DNA from: Pseudomonas sp.
Lineage (GTDB): Bacteria > Pseudomonadota > Gammaproteobacteria > Pseudomonadales > Pseudomonadaceae
DNA length: 64,000 nt
Direction of reading: 5' to 3'
Assembly (NCBI RefSeq): GCF_030698175.1
Contig: NZ_JAUYNT010000042.1
Span: 1-64,000, forward strand
The notes under the pieces were generated by a model, which searched no databases, was not told the DNA's origin, and saw only the letters and a program-made list of their open reading frames with translations. Position 1 is the first letter of the stretch; each line of letters begins with the position of its first letter. Shown one piece after another: positions 8,361-16,914 of the stretch. A program made the position numbers and the translations under genes.

Positions 8361-10187
8361 ATGACCCAAGCCGATCTGATTTCCCCTGCCCGTTTTCTAG
8401 CCCGTCTGCCCGTCAACTTCAGCCGTGTGCCACGGATGTTGCGCGGCTTGTATTACGCTGGCATTCGTAACCGCGAAAAAACCCTGTCCCTGGCTTGGGC
8501 GCTGGAGCGCACCAGCCAATTGCATCCGGAGCGCCCGGCGGTGATGGATGAAACCCGCAACCTCAACTATCGCCAGTTCAATGCCTGGGCCAATCGCCTC
8601 GCTTGGGCCCTCAAGGCCGATGGCGTCAAGCACGGCTCTGTAGTGGCGGTGATGTTGGAAAACCGCCTGGAGCAACTGGCACTGCTGGCGGCGCTGGCCA
8701 AGCTCGGCGCGGTCGGCGCGCTGCTCAACACCACCCAGCGCGGCAAGGTGCTGACCCACAGCCTGAATCTGGCCAAGCCGGCCTTTTTTGCGATTGGCGA
8801 GGAGCTGGTCGAAGCCTTTACCGAGGTTCGCGGCGACGTACAGGGCGCCGAGCGGCCCTGCTACTGGCTGGCCGACCGCGACACCCTGCAAGACGCCGGT
8901 AGCGCGCCGAGTGGCTGGGTTAATCTGGCCCAACGCACGGTCGGCCAAAGCGAGGTCAATCTGCCGGACAGCCAGCAGGTCAGGCTCAAAGACCCCTGTT
9001 TCTACATCTACACCTCCGGCACCACCGGCATGCCCAAGGCCTCGATCACCAGCCACGGCAAGTGGATCAAGGCCTATGGCGGTTTCGGCCATGCCGGCCT
9101 GGCGCTGCAGAACACCGACGTGCTGTACCTGACCCTGCCGCTTTATCACAGCAACGCCGTGACCGTTAGCTGGGGCTCGGCACTGGCCGGCGGCGCGGCC
9201 CTGGCGGTGCGGCGCAAGTTCTCCGCCAGCGCCTTTTGGAAGGACGTGGCCTATTACAACGCCACCTGTTTTGGCTATATCGGCGAACTGTGCCGTTACC
9301 TGCTCAATCAACCGGTATGCCCCGAGGAAAAAAATAACAGCCTGACCTGCATGATCGGCAACGGCTTGCGCCCCTCGATCTGGAACGAGTTCAAAACCCG
9401 CTTCGAGGTGCAGCGTATTACCGAGTTTTACGCCTCCAGCGAGGGCAATATCGGCTTCACCAATGTGTTCAATTTTGACAACACCGTCGGCTACTCACCG
9501 GCGACTTTTGCCATAGTCGGCTACGACCTGGACAACGACCGGCCGGTGCGCAATGCCAAGGGCTTTTTAGAAAAAACCAGCCAAGGCCAACCCGGTTTAT
9601 TGATCAGCGAAATCAGCAAGAAATGGCCCTTCGATGGCTACACGGATCCTGCCAAGAGCGAGGCGGCGATCCTGCGTAACGTGTTCAAGAAAGGCGACGC
9701 CTGGTACAACACCGGCGACCTAATGCGCAATATCGGCTGCAAGCACGCGCAGTTTGTCGACCGCCTGGGCGATACCTTCCGTTGGAAGGGCGAGAACGTC
9801 TCCACCACCGAAGTCGAAAGCCTGCTGGGCGCCTTCCCAGGCGTTGAGGATGCGGTGGTCTATGGCGTGGAAATCCCGGAAACCAACGGCCGCTGCGGCA
9901 TGGCCGCGCTGCGCCTGAGCGCCGGCGCACAACTAGACCCGCAGGCCTTGGCGCAGTATCTGGATCAGGAGATGCCCGCCTATGCCGCGCCGCTGTTTAT
10001 TCGCCTGCTGACCGAGGTGGAAACCACCGGCACCTTCAAATACAAGAAGACCGACCTCAAGCAGGTGGCCTACGACCCGGCGCAAACCCAGGACCCACTG
10101 CTGGTGCGCCTGCCCGGCAGCGATAGTTTTGAACCGGTGTGCAGCCTTACCTACGGAAAGATCCAAACCGCCAGCTATCGCTTTTGA
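8361..10187 (+). CDS. Long-chain acyl-CoA synthetase of the FATP (fatty-acid transport protein) type
   Basis: Activates long- or very-long-chain fatty acids with ATP and CoA. The 608 residues carry the AMP-binding P-loop YIYTSGTTGMPKASI near residue 215, the FATP-type motif ITEFYASSEGNIGF near 350 and the hinge region WYNTGDLMR...FVDRLGDTFRWKGENVSTTEVE near 450-490. The domain order and the C-terminal TYGKIQTASYRF agree with bacterial FATP-like acyl-CoA synthetases rather than FadD. Start ATG 8361 has GCGAGAG upstream. The gene is followed by a GC-rich hairpin. Expected at the inner membrane or cytosol, in fatty-acid uptake or beta-oxidation. Confidence 0.9.
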   Translation: MTQADLISPARFLARLPVNFSRVPRMLRGLYYAGIRNREKTLSLAWALERTSQLHPERPAVMDETRNLNYRQFNAWANRLAWALKADGVKHGSVVAVMLENRLEQLALLAALAKLGAVGALLNTTQRGKVLTHSLNLAKPAFFAIGEELVEAFTEVRGDVQGAERPCYWLADRDTLQDAGSAPSGWVNLAQRTVGQSEVNLPDSQQVRLKDPCFYIYTSGTTGMPKASITSHGKWIKAYGGFGHAGLALQNTDVLYLTLPLYHSNAVTVSWGSALAGGAALAVRRKFSASAFWKDVAYYNATCFGYIGELCRYLLNQPVCPEEKNNSLTCMIGNGLRPSIWNEFKTRFEVQRITEFYASSEGNIGFTNVFNFDNTVGYSPATFAIVGYDLDNDRPVRNAKGFLEKTSQGQPGLLISEISKKWPFDGYTDPAKSEAAILRNVFKKGDAWYNTGDLMRNIGCKHAQFVDRLGDTFRWKGENVSTTEVESLLGAFPGVEDAVVYGVEIPETNGRCGMAALRLSAGAQLDPQALAQYLDQEMPAYAAPLFIRLLTEVETTGTFKYKKTDLKQVAYDPAQTQDPLLVRLPGSDSFEPVCSLTYGKIQTASYRF

Positions 10188-10194
10188 TCGCAGC

Positions 10195-10225
10195 AACCCG
10201 GGCGCCGCAATGGCGCCCGCGGGTT
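10195..10225 (+). terminator. Probable terminator hairpin after the acyl-CoA synthetase gene
   Basis: The arms AACCCGGGCGCC and GGCGCCCGCGGGTT surround a five-base loop seven bases after the stop codon. There is no T-run, so it may be a rho-assisted or weak terminator. Confidence 0.5.
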
Positions 10226-10277
10226 AACGCCGATGACTCAGGTGTTGAAGACAAAACCGTGGAGGGGCGTACAGACT

Positions 10278-10343
10278 CAGGAGCGCAGCGAACAGTCCGC
10301 CATGTGGCGCGCCGACGAGTAGATGCTGTACTGCCTGCGACGA
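10278..10343. repeat. Degenerate dispersed intergenic repeat, copy 1
   Basis: CAGGAGCGCAGCGAACAG at 10278 and GTACTGCCTGCGACGA at 10328 recur in slightly altered form and the same order at 38097-38178. Both copies lie in intergenic space just after the end of a gene. Function unknown. Confidence 0.4.
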
Positions 10344-10454
10344 GTACGGTGTGTATATCCGCGCAGACAGCAGCCGTTCCTTACGGCTTGGCGCATTTCC
10401 CACACCCATGTGGCTCACAACGCGGGCTATATATCGAGCAATAATCCGGGATAA

Positions 10455-10802
10455 CTAACCCAGCTGATCAACCATCACCGCATTGGTATAAACCAAACTG
10501 CCGTCGCTGGCCCGATGGCCGACCAAATGAAATTGGCCGCGCGGCTCGGTTGAGACTGAGCTCAAAAACACCCGGTACTGGCAATCGGTTAAAGGGCCAC
10601 ATTCCTGCGGAGTGATCAAATCCAGAGTGCTCATATCGGCAGCGACCATGACCTCCGGCGTCTCAGCCGTCTGCAACTGCACTTCAGCCTGCTCTAGACG
10701 CAAATGATCGGCTTCACTGACGTGAAAATTGATAAAACCCATGGGGGTGGATTGTTCGTCGGCGCCGGTTTTGCACCAGCCTTCAATGTTTAAGGTATTC
10801 AT
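10455..10802 (-). CDS. Conserved-looking hypothetical protein, 115 aa
   Basis: I do not recognise this gene. ATG 10802 is preceded by an AGGAGGT-like site (minus strand, about 8 bases upstream), which favours it over the upstream in-frame start at 10949. The product (MNTLNIEGWCKTGADE start) has no signal peptide or membrane helix; alternating hydrophobic residues suggest a small beta-rich cytoplasmic fold. It is divergent from the amidase and its leader, sharing a 430-bp AT-rich promoter region. Confidence 0.6.
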   Translation of the reverse strand: MNTLNIEGWCKTGADEQSTPMGFINFHVSEADHLRLEQAEVQLQTAETPEVMVAADMSTLDLITPQECGPLTDCQYRVFLSSVSTEPRGQFHLVGHRASDGSLVYTNAVMVDQLG

Positions 10803-11028
10803 GCTGAAACCTCCTGAAGTGGACGCCCGGGCGGTCTCACACCCATCACGCCTAATCTTGGACAACGCATACCGCCCCTTGATCCCTTGACCGCGGATTA
10901 GCCCGAGTCGCCCACCGTGCGGGCCTCGGAGCGGCTGCAGCAACAGCAATCGCCCTCCTGGATTTGAATGTGCGGGTATTTTCCGCCGATCTAGCGCTGT
11001 ATTTGCTGGTCGCTAGCATCAAAATAAT

Positions 11029-11182
11029 TGCAGATATTTATCTGCAAAATATTCACAAAACTCTACCAGATGTTGTTAATGCTCTATATTTACAGATATT
11101 TATCCGCTATAAAGTCATCAAAGAGCAAGCCCTGACCACCGCCAGCACTGTATAAATGCAGCTCATCTGCTAATTTCAGATG
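11029..11182. promoter_or_regulatory. Cluster of palindromic sites in the AT-rich promoter region before the amidase
   Basis: Within the 430-bp gap 10803-11231 the 11020-11115 section is strikingly AT-rich. It holds a perfect palindrome TGCAGATA-TT-TATCTGCA at 11029-11046, a close second copy TACAGATA-TT-TATCCGCT at 11091-11108, and a related inverted pair CATCTG / CAGATG at 11164-11182. This spacing of near-identical dyads suggests operators for a dimeric regulator such as a GntR- or TetR-type protein; no such regulator is encoded beside it. The short frame at 10964-11155 crossing this region is not a convincing gene. Confidence 0.5.
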
Positions 11183-11231
11183 CAGCGGCGAAGCCAAGGG
11201 CGCTTCATCACAGAGCACAACGAGGATCGAT

Positions 11232-11303
11232 ATGAGCAGCCATTTTCAGCGCAATGCCGTCCCTGAGCCCAGCTTGCAACAACAGCCAGCGGTGACAGCA
11301 TGA
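11232..11303 (+). CDS. Short leader ORF (23 aa) translationally coupled to the amidase
   Basis: ATG 11232 has GAGGA six bases upstream and opens a 23-codon frame (MSSHFQRNAVPEPSLQQQPA start) that stops at TGA 11301-11303, overlapping the amidase ATG 11300 in an ATGA arrangement. The peptide has no recognisable domain. It may be a leader that couples or tunes amidase translation, or the end of a decayed upstream gene. Its own ribosome site is better than the one in front of the amidase ATG. Confidence 0.4.
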   Translation: MSSHFQRNAVPEPSLQQQPAVTA

Positions 11304-13009
11304 TCGAGGTAACCGAGGTTTCCATTGCCGAACTGCGCGCTGCGCTGCAGGCCGGTCGCACCACAGCGGTTGAACTGGTGCAGGCCTATCTCGCCCGCAT
11401 CGCTGCCTATAACGGCGCCGACACCGCCACCGCCCTCAACGCGCTCGTGGTGAGCAATCCCGAGGCGCTCAACGAGGCGCAGGCGTCCGACGCCCGTCGC
11501 GCGCGCGGCGAAACCCTCGGCCCACTGGATGGCATCCCCTACACGGCCAAAGACAGTTACCTGGTTAAGGGCCTGACTGCGGCCTCCGGCAGCCCGGCAT
11601 TCAAAGATTTGCTGGCTTATCGCGATGCCTTCACCATCGAACGGCTGCGCGGCGCGGGGGCCATCTGCCTGGGCAAGACCAATATGCCGCCGATGGCCAA
11701 CGGCGGCATGCAGCGCGGCGTCTATGGCCGTGCGGAGAGCCCGTACAACGCGGCCTATCTCACTGCGCCCTTCGCCTCGGGCTCATCCAACGGTGCGGGC
11801 ACGGCAACCGCGGCCAGTTTTGCAGCCTTCGGCCTGGCGGAAGAAACCTGGTCGAGCGGACGCGGGCCGGCCTCGAACAACGGCCTCTGCGCCTACACGC
11901 CGTCGCGCGGGGTGATCTCGGTGCGCGGCAACTGGCCGTTAACGCCGACCATGGATGTGGTGGTGCCTTATGCCCGCACCATGGCGGATCTGCTCGAAGT
12001 ACTCGACGTGGTGGTGGCGGAAGATCCCGACACTCGCGGCGATTTGTGGCGGCTACAACCCTGGGTGCCGATGCCAAGCGTTGCCTCGTTGCGGCCCGCC
12101 TCCTACCTGGAACTCGCGGCAAAGCCTGCGGCACTGGCGGGCAAGCGCTTCGGCGTGCCGCGCATGTACATCAACGCCGACCCCGAAGCGGGCACCAGCG
12201 AAGCGCCTGGCATCGGCGGCCCGACCGGGCAGCGCATTCACACCCGCCCCTCGGTGATCGGTCTCTGGCAACAGGCCCGGCAGGCGCTTGAAGCGGCCGA
12301 TGCCGACGTTATCGAGGTGGATTTCCCGCTGGTGTCGAATTGCGAGGGTGATCGTCCCGGCGCGCCGACGGTGTTTACCCGCGGTTTGGTTAGCAAAGAA
12401 TTCCTCCACCATGAACTGTGGGACCTGAGCGCCTGGGCCTTCGATGATTTCCTGCAGGCCAACGGCGATCCTAAGTTGAACCGTCTGGTCGATGTCGATG
12501 GGCCGCTGATTTTTCCCCACGACCCGGGGACCATAGCCAACCGAGAGGGCGACCTCGTCGCGGGCATGGATGAGTATGTGCGGATGGCCGAACGCGGCAT
12601 TACCCCATGGGACCAGATCAGCACGCTGGCTGACGGACTGCGCGGGCTTGAGCAGACGCGCAAAATCGATCTCGAGGACTGGATGGACCGGCTCAGACTG
12701 GACGCGGTGATCTTCCCGACGGTAGCCGACGTAGGGCCGGCCAATGCCGATGTGGATTCGGCGGCGGCGGATATCGCCTGGAGTAACGGTATCTGGGTCG
12801 CCAACGGTAATTTGGCCATCCGCCATTTGGGGGTCCCAACGGTTACCGTGCCGATGGGCGTTATGGCGGACATCGGCATGCCCGTTGGCCTGACGTTTGC
12901 CGGCCGCGCCTACGACGACTCGGCTCTGCTGCGTTTGGCGGCGGCGTTTGAAGCGACCGGGACGAAGCGCTTGATCCCGCCACGCACCCCAGCATTGCCG
13001 CGCGACTAA
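11300..13009 (+). CDS. Amidase signature family hydrolase
   Basis: Encodes 569 residues, longer than typical bacterial amidases (about 450-500), with an insertion in the middle. The Ser-cisSer-Lys triad is readable: the lysine in DGIPYTAKDSYLVKG near residue 84, the cis-serine in ASGSSNGAGTA near 160, and the nucleophile in the SSGRGPASNN segment near 195, where GGSIR of the family is replaced by SGRGPA with the serine kept. It hydrolyses amides to acid plus ammonia; the substrate is unknown. ATG 11300 overlaps the stop of the short leader ORF. The palindrome-rich promoter upstream suggests inducible control. Confidence 0.85.
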   Translation: MIEVTEVSIAELRAALQAGRTTAVELVQAYLARIAAYNGADTATALNALVVSNPEALNEAQASDARRARGETLGPLDGIPYTAKDSYLVKGLTAASGSPAFKDLLAYRDAFTIERLRGAGAICLGKTNMPPMANGGMQRGVYGRAESPYNAAYLTAPFASGSSNGAGTATAASFAAFGLAEETWSSGRGPASNNGLCAYTPSRGVISVRGNWPLTPTMDVVVPYARTMADLLEVLDVVVAEDPDTRGDLWRLQPWVPMPSVASLRPASYLELAAKPAALAGKRFGVPRMYINADPEAGTSEAPGIGGPTGQRIHTRPSVIGLWQQARQALEAADADVIEVDFPLVSNCEGDRPGAPTVFTRGLVSKEFLHHELWDLSAWAFDDFLQANGDPKLNRLVDVDGPLIFPHDPGTIANREGDLVAGMDEYVRMAERGITPWDQISTLADGLRGLEQTRKIDLEDWMDRLRLDAVIFPTVADVGPANADVDSAAADIAWSNGIWVANGNLAIRHLGVPTVTVPMGVMADIGMPVGLTFAGRAYDDSALLRLAAAFEATGTKRLIPPRTPALPRD

Positions 13010-13172
13010 AATAAACACGGCGGGATTGGCGCGCTACCCGCGTCAATCCCAATCTAGCATTCCAACAAACCCGCCAAGCCTACCTGCGCGTCACGTCCCA
13101 GTGACGACCTGGCGTTTAAATAGCCGAGCAATTCCGGTAGGCTTTACGCCTTATTTAAAAGGAGTCACCCCC

Positions 13173-13454
13173 ATGGCCAAAGCCACTGCCCGTCACATCC
13201 TGGTTGCCAGCGAAGCTAAGTGCAACGAACTGAAAGCCGCTATCGAAGGCGGTGCTGATTTCGCCCAAGTGGCTAAAGACAACTCCACCTGCCCATCCAG
13301 CCGTGACGGCGGCAGCCTCGGCTCGTTCGGCCCAGGCCAGATGGTTAAAGAATTCGACACGGTGGTGTTCAGCGCGCCGATCAACGTGGTGCAAGGCCCA
13401 GTGAAAACCCAATTCGGTTTTCACCTGCTGGAAGTTACCAGCCGCCAAGACTGA
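13173..13454 (+). CDS. ppiC: Peptidylprolyl isomerase, parvulin (PpiC type)
   Basis: A single parvulin domain of 93 residues without a signal peptide, so cytoplasmic, like E. coli PpiC. MAKATARHILV at the N-terminus, the DNSTCPSSRDGGSLGSFGPGQMVKEFD core and TQFGFHLLEVTSRQD at the C-terminus are diagnostic. It speeds cis-trans isomerisation of prolyl bonds. The upstream in-frame start at 13026 is ignored because AAAGGAG lies eight bases before ATG 13173. Monocistronic with a strong terminator shared with the convergent HPF gene. Confidence 0.95.
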   Translation: MAKATARHILVASEAKCNELKAAIEGGADFAQVAKDNSTCPSSRDGGSLGSFGPGQMVKEFDTVVFSAPINVVQGPVKTQFGFHLLEVTSRQD

Positions 13455-13518
13455 TGTGCCCGCGCCACGCACTGCGTGAGCACTTGCCAATCAGCTGACG
13501 CAGGTTAAATCCGGCGCA

Positions 13519-13561
13519 CAAAAAAGCCGCAGCGGGGTCTTCCCTCCTGCGGCTTTTTTTG
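13519..13561. terminator. Bidirectional terminator between ppiC and the HPF-like gene
   Basis: The arms AAAAAAGCCGCAG and CTGCGGCTTTTTTT surround a 14-base loop. The A-run and T-run flank the stem on either side, so it can terminate both convergent genes. Confidence 0.9.
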
Positions 13562-13570
13562 GGCGCGGTG

Positions 13571-13987
13571 TTATGCGCTACGCACTTGCTCGTCAGCGAG
13601 GAAATCTTCCTCTAACAGGGCGTCCTGTACCTCAACGGACGCAACCTCCCCCTCAAGCAGCGGGGCCTGCGCACGTTTGTTACGCAGCTTGCCGAACTGA
13701 TGACTCAAGGCGTGATTGAGTTTTTCAATCGCCCCTTCTACTGCAAACTCCAATAACTCGGCTTTGTGGGTAACCGAAATCGGCTGCTGCCCTTTAGGCC
13801 GCGCCTCGATTTGGCAACGCTTGTCGTGGCTGCCAGCTTTGATACCGTTCTCGTCACTAAGGTGCACGATCACCCGGGTCAGATCCTCTTCGAAGCGATC
13901 AAGCTTACTGGTAACTGTTTCACTGACCCACTCTGTAAGCCGGGCACTGCCTTCGATGTGGTTATCGCTATGAACTTGGATTTGCAT
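13571..13987 (-). CDS. HPF/RaiA-family ribosome-associated protein
   Basis: Encodes 138 residues beginning MQIQVHSDNHIEGSARLTEW, with an alternating beta-alpha-beta pattern and a conserved RVIVHLSDENG segment around residues 38-48. This resembles the N-terminal domain of hibernation-promoting factor / YfiA, which binds the decoding centre of idle 70S ribosomes. The C-terminal 35 residues are acidic (EEDFLADEQ) and unlike the dimerisation domain of long HPF. A second canonical hpf normally sits near rpoN in pseudomonads, so this is probably a paralogue of specialised or stress use. Confidence 0.75.
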   Translation of the reverse strand: MQIQVHSDNHIEGSARLTEWVSETVTSKLDRFEEDLTRVIVHLSDENGIKAGSHDKRCQIEARPKGQQPISVTHKAELLEFAVEGAIEKLNHALSHQFGKLRNKRAQAPLLEGEVASVEVQDALLEEDFLADEQVRSA

Positions 13988-14266
13988 AAGCTTTCCTTCT
14001 TCTGTTCGCGAATAGCGTCGCGTATTTGGTGCGACAACTTCAGCCTACGCCATCCTTGCGCACGCTGGCTAATGTCTTAAGCCTTTTGTTGCAATCCGAA
14101 ACACTCTTCACTGATATGGGTCAACCGACGCAAGCGGCCGCCGAGCCGGCTTGCCTGGCGCTCCGCAGCGTTCTGGTGCAGTACCGGCGCAGGCGCCACA
14201 CGAGTGCTAGGATCGCTTGGCGCGCGGCAATCGCCAGCGGCAGCCATGCCTAAAAGGAGTTCCACA

Positions 14267-14728
14267 GTGGTTGAAGTGACTGGCATAGATCATCTGTACA
14301 TCAGCGTTAGCGACCTGCCGCTTTCCGAGGCTTTTTATGATCAGCTGCTGATCAATACCTTGGGCTTTCGCAAAAGCCGCTTCAGCCTCGCCGGGGCTGC
14401 GCATATTCAGTATTTCAACCGGCACTTCGGCTTTGTGCTGCGCCCGGCCACCAGCGCTGGCAACCACGACCCATACGCGCCAGGGCTGCAGCACTTTTGC
14501 TTGCGGGTCGAGTCGATCGCCGATGTGCATGCCGTGGCCGAGCAATTGCGCGGCGCCGGCATTGCCGCCAGCCCCGCACAGCTGTATCCACAATACGCGC
14601 CCGACTACTGCGCCACGCATTTTTGCGACCCCGACGGCATCCGCCTAGAGGTCAGCAACTACCGGCAAGAGCGCCGCGAGCGCCATGACCACTGGCCGCC
14701 AAGTCAGACGGAAAACAGCCCAACGTGA
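14267..14728 (+). CDS. VOC-superfamily (glyoxalase/bleomycin-resistance fold) protein
   Basis: The frame is open from 14204, but AAAGGAG at 14254-14260 points to GTG 14267 and a product of 153 residues starting MVEVTGIDHLYISVSDLPLS. The opening GIDHLYISVSD, the internal GLQHFCLRVES and the closing FCDPDGIRLEVSNY are typical of VOC metal-binding beta-alpha-beta-beta-beta modules; His and Glu metal ligands (H9 region, H in LQHF, E in RLEV) are in place. Members act as lyases, dioxygenases or binding proteins; the substrate is unknown. Confidence 0.82.
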   Translation: MVEVTGIDHLYISVSDLPLSEAFYDQLLINTLGFRKSRFSLAGAAHIQYFNRHFGFVLRPATSAGNHDPYAPGLQHFCLRVESIADVHAVAEQLRGAGIAASPAQLYPQYAPDYCATHFCDPDGIRLEVSNYRQERRERHDHWPPSQTENSPT

Positions 14729-14754
14729 ATCTTTAACCTGCGAGCAGTACACCA

Positions 14755-15111
14755 ATGAATACCCAAGAATGCATTAATTATTGCCGATTGCTGCCCGGCG
14801 CCAGCGAGACAAATTTTGGCCCGCCGGCCAATATTTTGCAGTTCCAGTTGGATGAAAAACGCTTTGCTTACTTCAAAACCAGCGAACCGGAACAATGGCG
14901 TTTTAGCCTGCGGGTAAGCCCAACACGCTTTATCGAACTCACCGATCAAGCCGGTATAAAACCGGCCAGGTATATGCACCGTTTTCATTGGATCAGCATC
15001 GTCAACCTGGCCTCGGTAGACCCCGATTACCTCAAGGAGCTGATCCACGGATCCTACCAGCAGGCCTTCACGGCCTTAAGCAAAAAAAGGCAGGCCGAGC
15101 TGCGCCCCTAA
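14755..15111 (+). CDS. MmcQ/YjbR-family protein
   Basis: Encodes 118 residues, the standard size of the MmcQ/YjbR family, a double-wing DNA-binding fold of unclear physiological role. Visible signatures are the N-terminal CINYCRLLPGASE, the central FAYFKTSEPEQWRFSLRVSP and HRFHWISIVNL before the C-terminal helix ending in LSKKRQAEL. It starts 26 bases after the VOC gene on the same strand and may be co-transcribed with it. Confidence 0.8.
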   Translation: MNTQECINYCRLLPGASETNFGPPANILQFQLDEKRFAYFKTSEPEQWRFSLRVSPTRFIELTDQAGIKPARYMHRFHWISIVNLASVDPDYLKELIHGSYQQAFTALSKKRQAELRP

Positions 15112-15328
15112 CCGATTCGCCGCAGCTTTTACTGGGTTCTACACGCCTGGGCTGGATACAGTGGCCGTCAGCAGATGAAGGGCGCAGCCAAATTGGGTGC
15201 CAGTGCTAAACTTAAGCCAGACCCATGGCGGGTCACGGTCCTGCCGATTGCGGTGTCTTCACCGCGAGCTGTCAGGGATCTCACCCACGGGGGCGGGGGC
15301 TCCGCGGCTAACCGATGGGAGGTGTGCC

Positions 15329-15892
15329 ATGAACCGGCACTACTACATAAGTGACAACCTGGACGAGCTGGAAAGCGTTGAGAAGGAACTGGAAGCCAGC
15401 GGCATCAGCACCGAGCAGATTCATGTACTCAGTGAAAACGATGCCGAGGTCGCCCAGCACCACCTGCATGATGTGCCTTCGGTGATGAAGCAAGACCTGA
15501 TTCGCTCGGGAGGCGCCGGGGTGATGATCGGCTTCGTCTTGGCGTTGGTGGTCTTGTGCCTGTCCTACGCCTTCGGGCTGACCGAAACCACCACCGGCTG
15601 GCTGCCCTTTATCTTTTTAGCCGTCGTGCTGATGGGCTTTGCCACCTGGGAAGGCGGCCTGCTGGGAATCCAAAAGTCCAACCAGTCGTTTCGCCAATTT
15701 GAGCAGAGCTTGCACGAGGGCAAACACCTGTTCTTCGTCGATGTAAAAGCAACCCAAGAAGCACAGCTGGGCCACGTGCTGAGTCGCCATCCAAACTTGC
15801 AAATGGCCGGGACCGGCAAAGCAGTGCCCGAGTGGCTGCTCACCTCGCAACAGAAGCTGCATCAACTGAAACGCACCCTGGGCGGCCTCTAA
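15329..15892 (+). CDS. Two-helix membrane protein with N-terminal stress-protein-like domain, unknown function
   Basis: GGGAGGTGTGCC precedes ATG 15329 and gives 187 residues. The first 55 residues (MNRHYYISDNLDELESVEKE start) form a small alpha-beta domain resembling the YflT/general-stress-protein fold, followed by two predicted membrane helices (about residues 68-88 and 94-113) separated by LTETTTGW, and a soluble C-terminal tail of 70 residues. Similar proteins are common in pseudomonads without a proven role. The upstream frame extension to 15197 is rejected because it has no ribosome site. Confidence 0.65.
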   Translation: MNRHYYISDNLDELESVEKELEASGISTEQIHVLSENDAEVAQHHLHDVPSVMKQDLIRSGGAGVMIGFVLALVVLCLSYAFGLTETTTGWLPFIFLAVVLMGFATWEGGLLGIQKSNQSFRQFEQSLHEGKHLFFVDVKATQEAQLGHVLSRHPNLQMAGTGKAVPEWLLTSQQKLHQLKRTLGGL

Positions 15893-16150
15893 CCGGCACC
15901 CAGATTGCGCGCCAGCGTGTTGCAACACGCCGCCCCAGACCGGCGGCGTGGCGGCTGATCGCCCTGTGCTTGCGACTAGCGGGCAGTGCTTGGGCGTGCG
16001 CCAAGAGCCCTGGAACACGCCAAGCAACAGCAAAAACCAGCGAGCTGAGCTATTGATCACCCTCGCCCAGTCGCTAACCAGTTAGAATTGCTCATCGCCA
16101 GGCTGCCAAGCCTGACGCACACAGGGACGTTGTCACTCAGGAGTTTCACC

Positions 16151-16771
16151 TTGCATAAGTTCATTATCTTGGCCGCCTGCTTGCTGCTGGGCGCCTGCGC
16201 GGCTAACCAGCAATCGTTGTACGAGCAGTTGGTCCGCACCGGCAGTAGCCCGGTCGCCAGCAATACACTGGAAGCCATCCACAATACCCAGGCGATCCCG
16301 CTGCCGGTGAATACCGGCCTGCTGACGCCAAACTGGCCGATCAGCGCCAACGAGCCTCGGATGTCTTTTGGCAGCTCGATTTCCAATTACCGGATGTTCT
16401 CCCTCGAGTTGAAAAAAGGCGAGCGTTACACCCTTAACGTCAACTCGATCTGCCACAGCCCCTGCATGGGCTTTAACAAACTGGCGGTTAAACCCCGGGC
16501 GCTGCTACTGGATGCCAACGGCGCAGTGATCGCCAAGAAGCCTTCGCGCGTGTCGACGGTGCTCGGCCAGATCACCCTGAGCTGGGATGGCGAAGCTGCC
16601 GAAAATGGCACCTACTACCTGCTGGTGGCCGCCGATAACGATGACGTAGGCCGCACCATAGTGATTGATGATGCGTGGATCAATAACTCGCCGCTGATGC
16701 TGGTCAAGGTCGACATGAGCAGCTCGCCGTTCGGCGATATCCGCGCCTACTCCAGCCCGCGCAGCAATTAA
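16151..16771 (+). CDS. Predicted outer-membrane or periplasmic lipoprotein
   Basis: AGGAG at 16139-16143 points to TTG 16151 as the start, giving 206 residues with a lipoprotein signal (MHKFIILAACLLLGACAA; lipobox LLGAC). The mature region has a beta-rich pattern (MFSLELKKGERYTLNV, then ALLLDANGAVIAKKPSR and NGTYYLLVAADNDD). It resembles the layout of MalM-type periplasmic proteins and of other pre-peptidase-like beta sandwiches, but the match is weak. A Cys pair (CHSPC) may form a disulphide. Function unknown. Confidence 0.65.
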   Translation: MHKFIILAACLLLGACAANQQSLYEQLVRTGSSPVASNTLEAIHNTQAIPLPVNTGLLTPNWPISANEPRMSFGSSISNYRMFSLELKKGERYTLNVNSICHSPCMGFNKLAVKPRALLLDANGAVIAKKPSRVSTVLGQITLSWDGEAAENGTYYLLVAADNDDVGRTIVIDDAWINNSPLMLVKVDMSSSPFGDIRAYSSPRSN

Positions 16772-16778
16772 TGCGCGC

Positions 16779-16817
16779 CGATCCAGCTGCCTAGGGCGGC
16801 TGGATCGACCCAGTTTT
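16779..16817 (+). terminator. Probable terminator after the lipoprotein gene
   Basis: The arms CGATCCAGC and GCTGGATCG, with an 11-base loop, start eight bases after the stop. A short T-tract (GTTTT) follows about ten bases later. Confidence 0.55.
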
Positions 16818-16914
16818 AGCGCCGGCTTTCGCCCCGCAACCCACGCGCCCCACTCCCCGCCCGCAGGCAAACTGTTACTCTGCCCCATCCCCTCCATCAT
16901 CCTCTGGAGCGCCC

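Noticed and set aside
10964..11155. 63-codon AT-rich frame in the amidase promoter region
   Set aside because: Composition is that of AT-rich promoter DNA and it overlaps palindromic operators.
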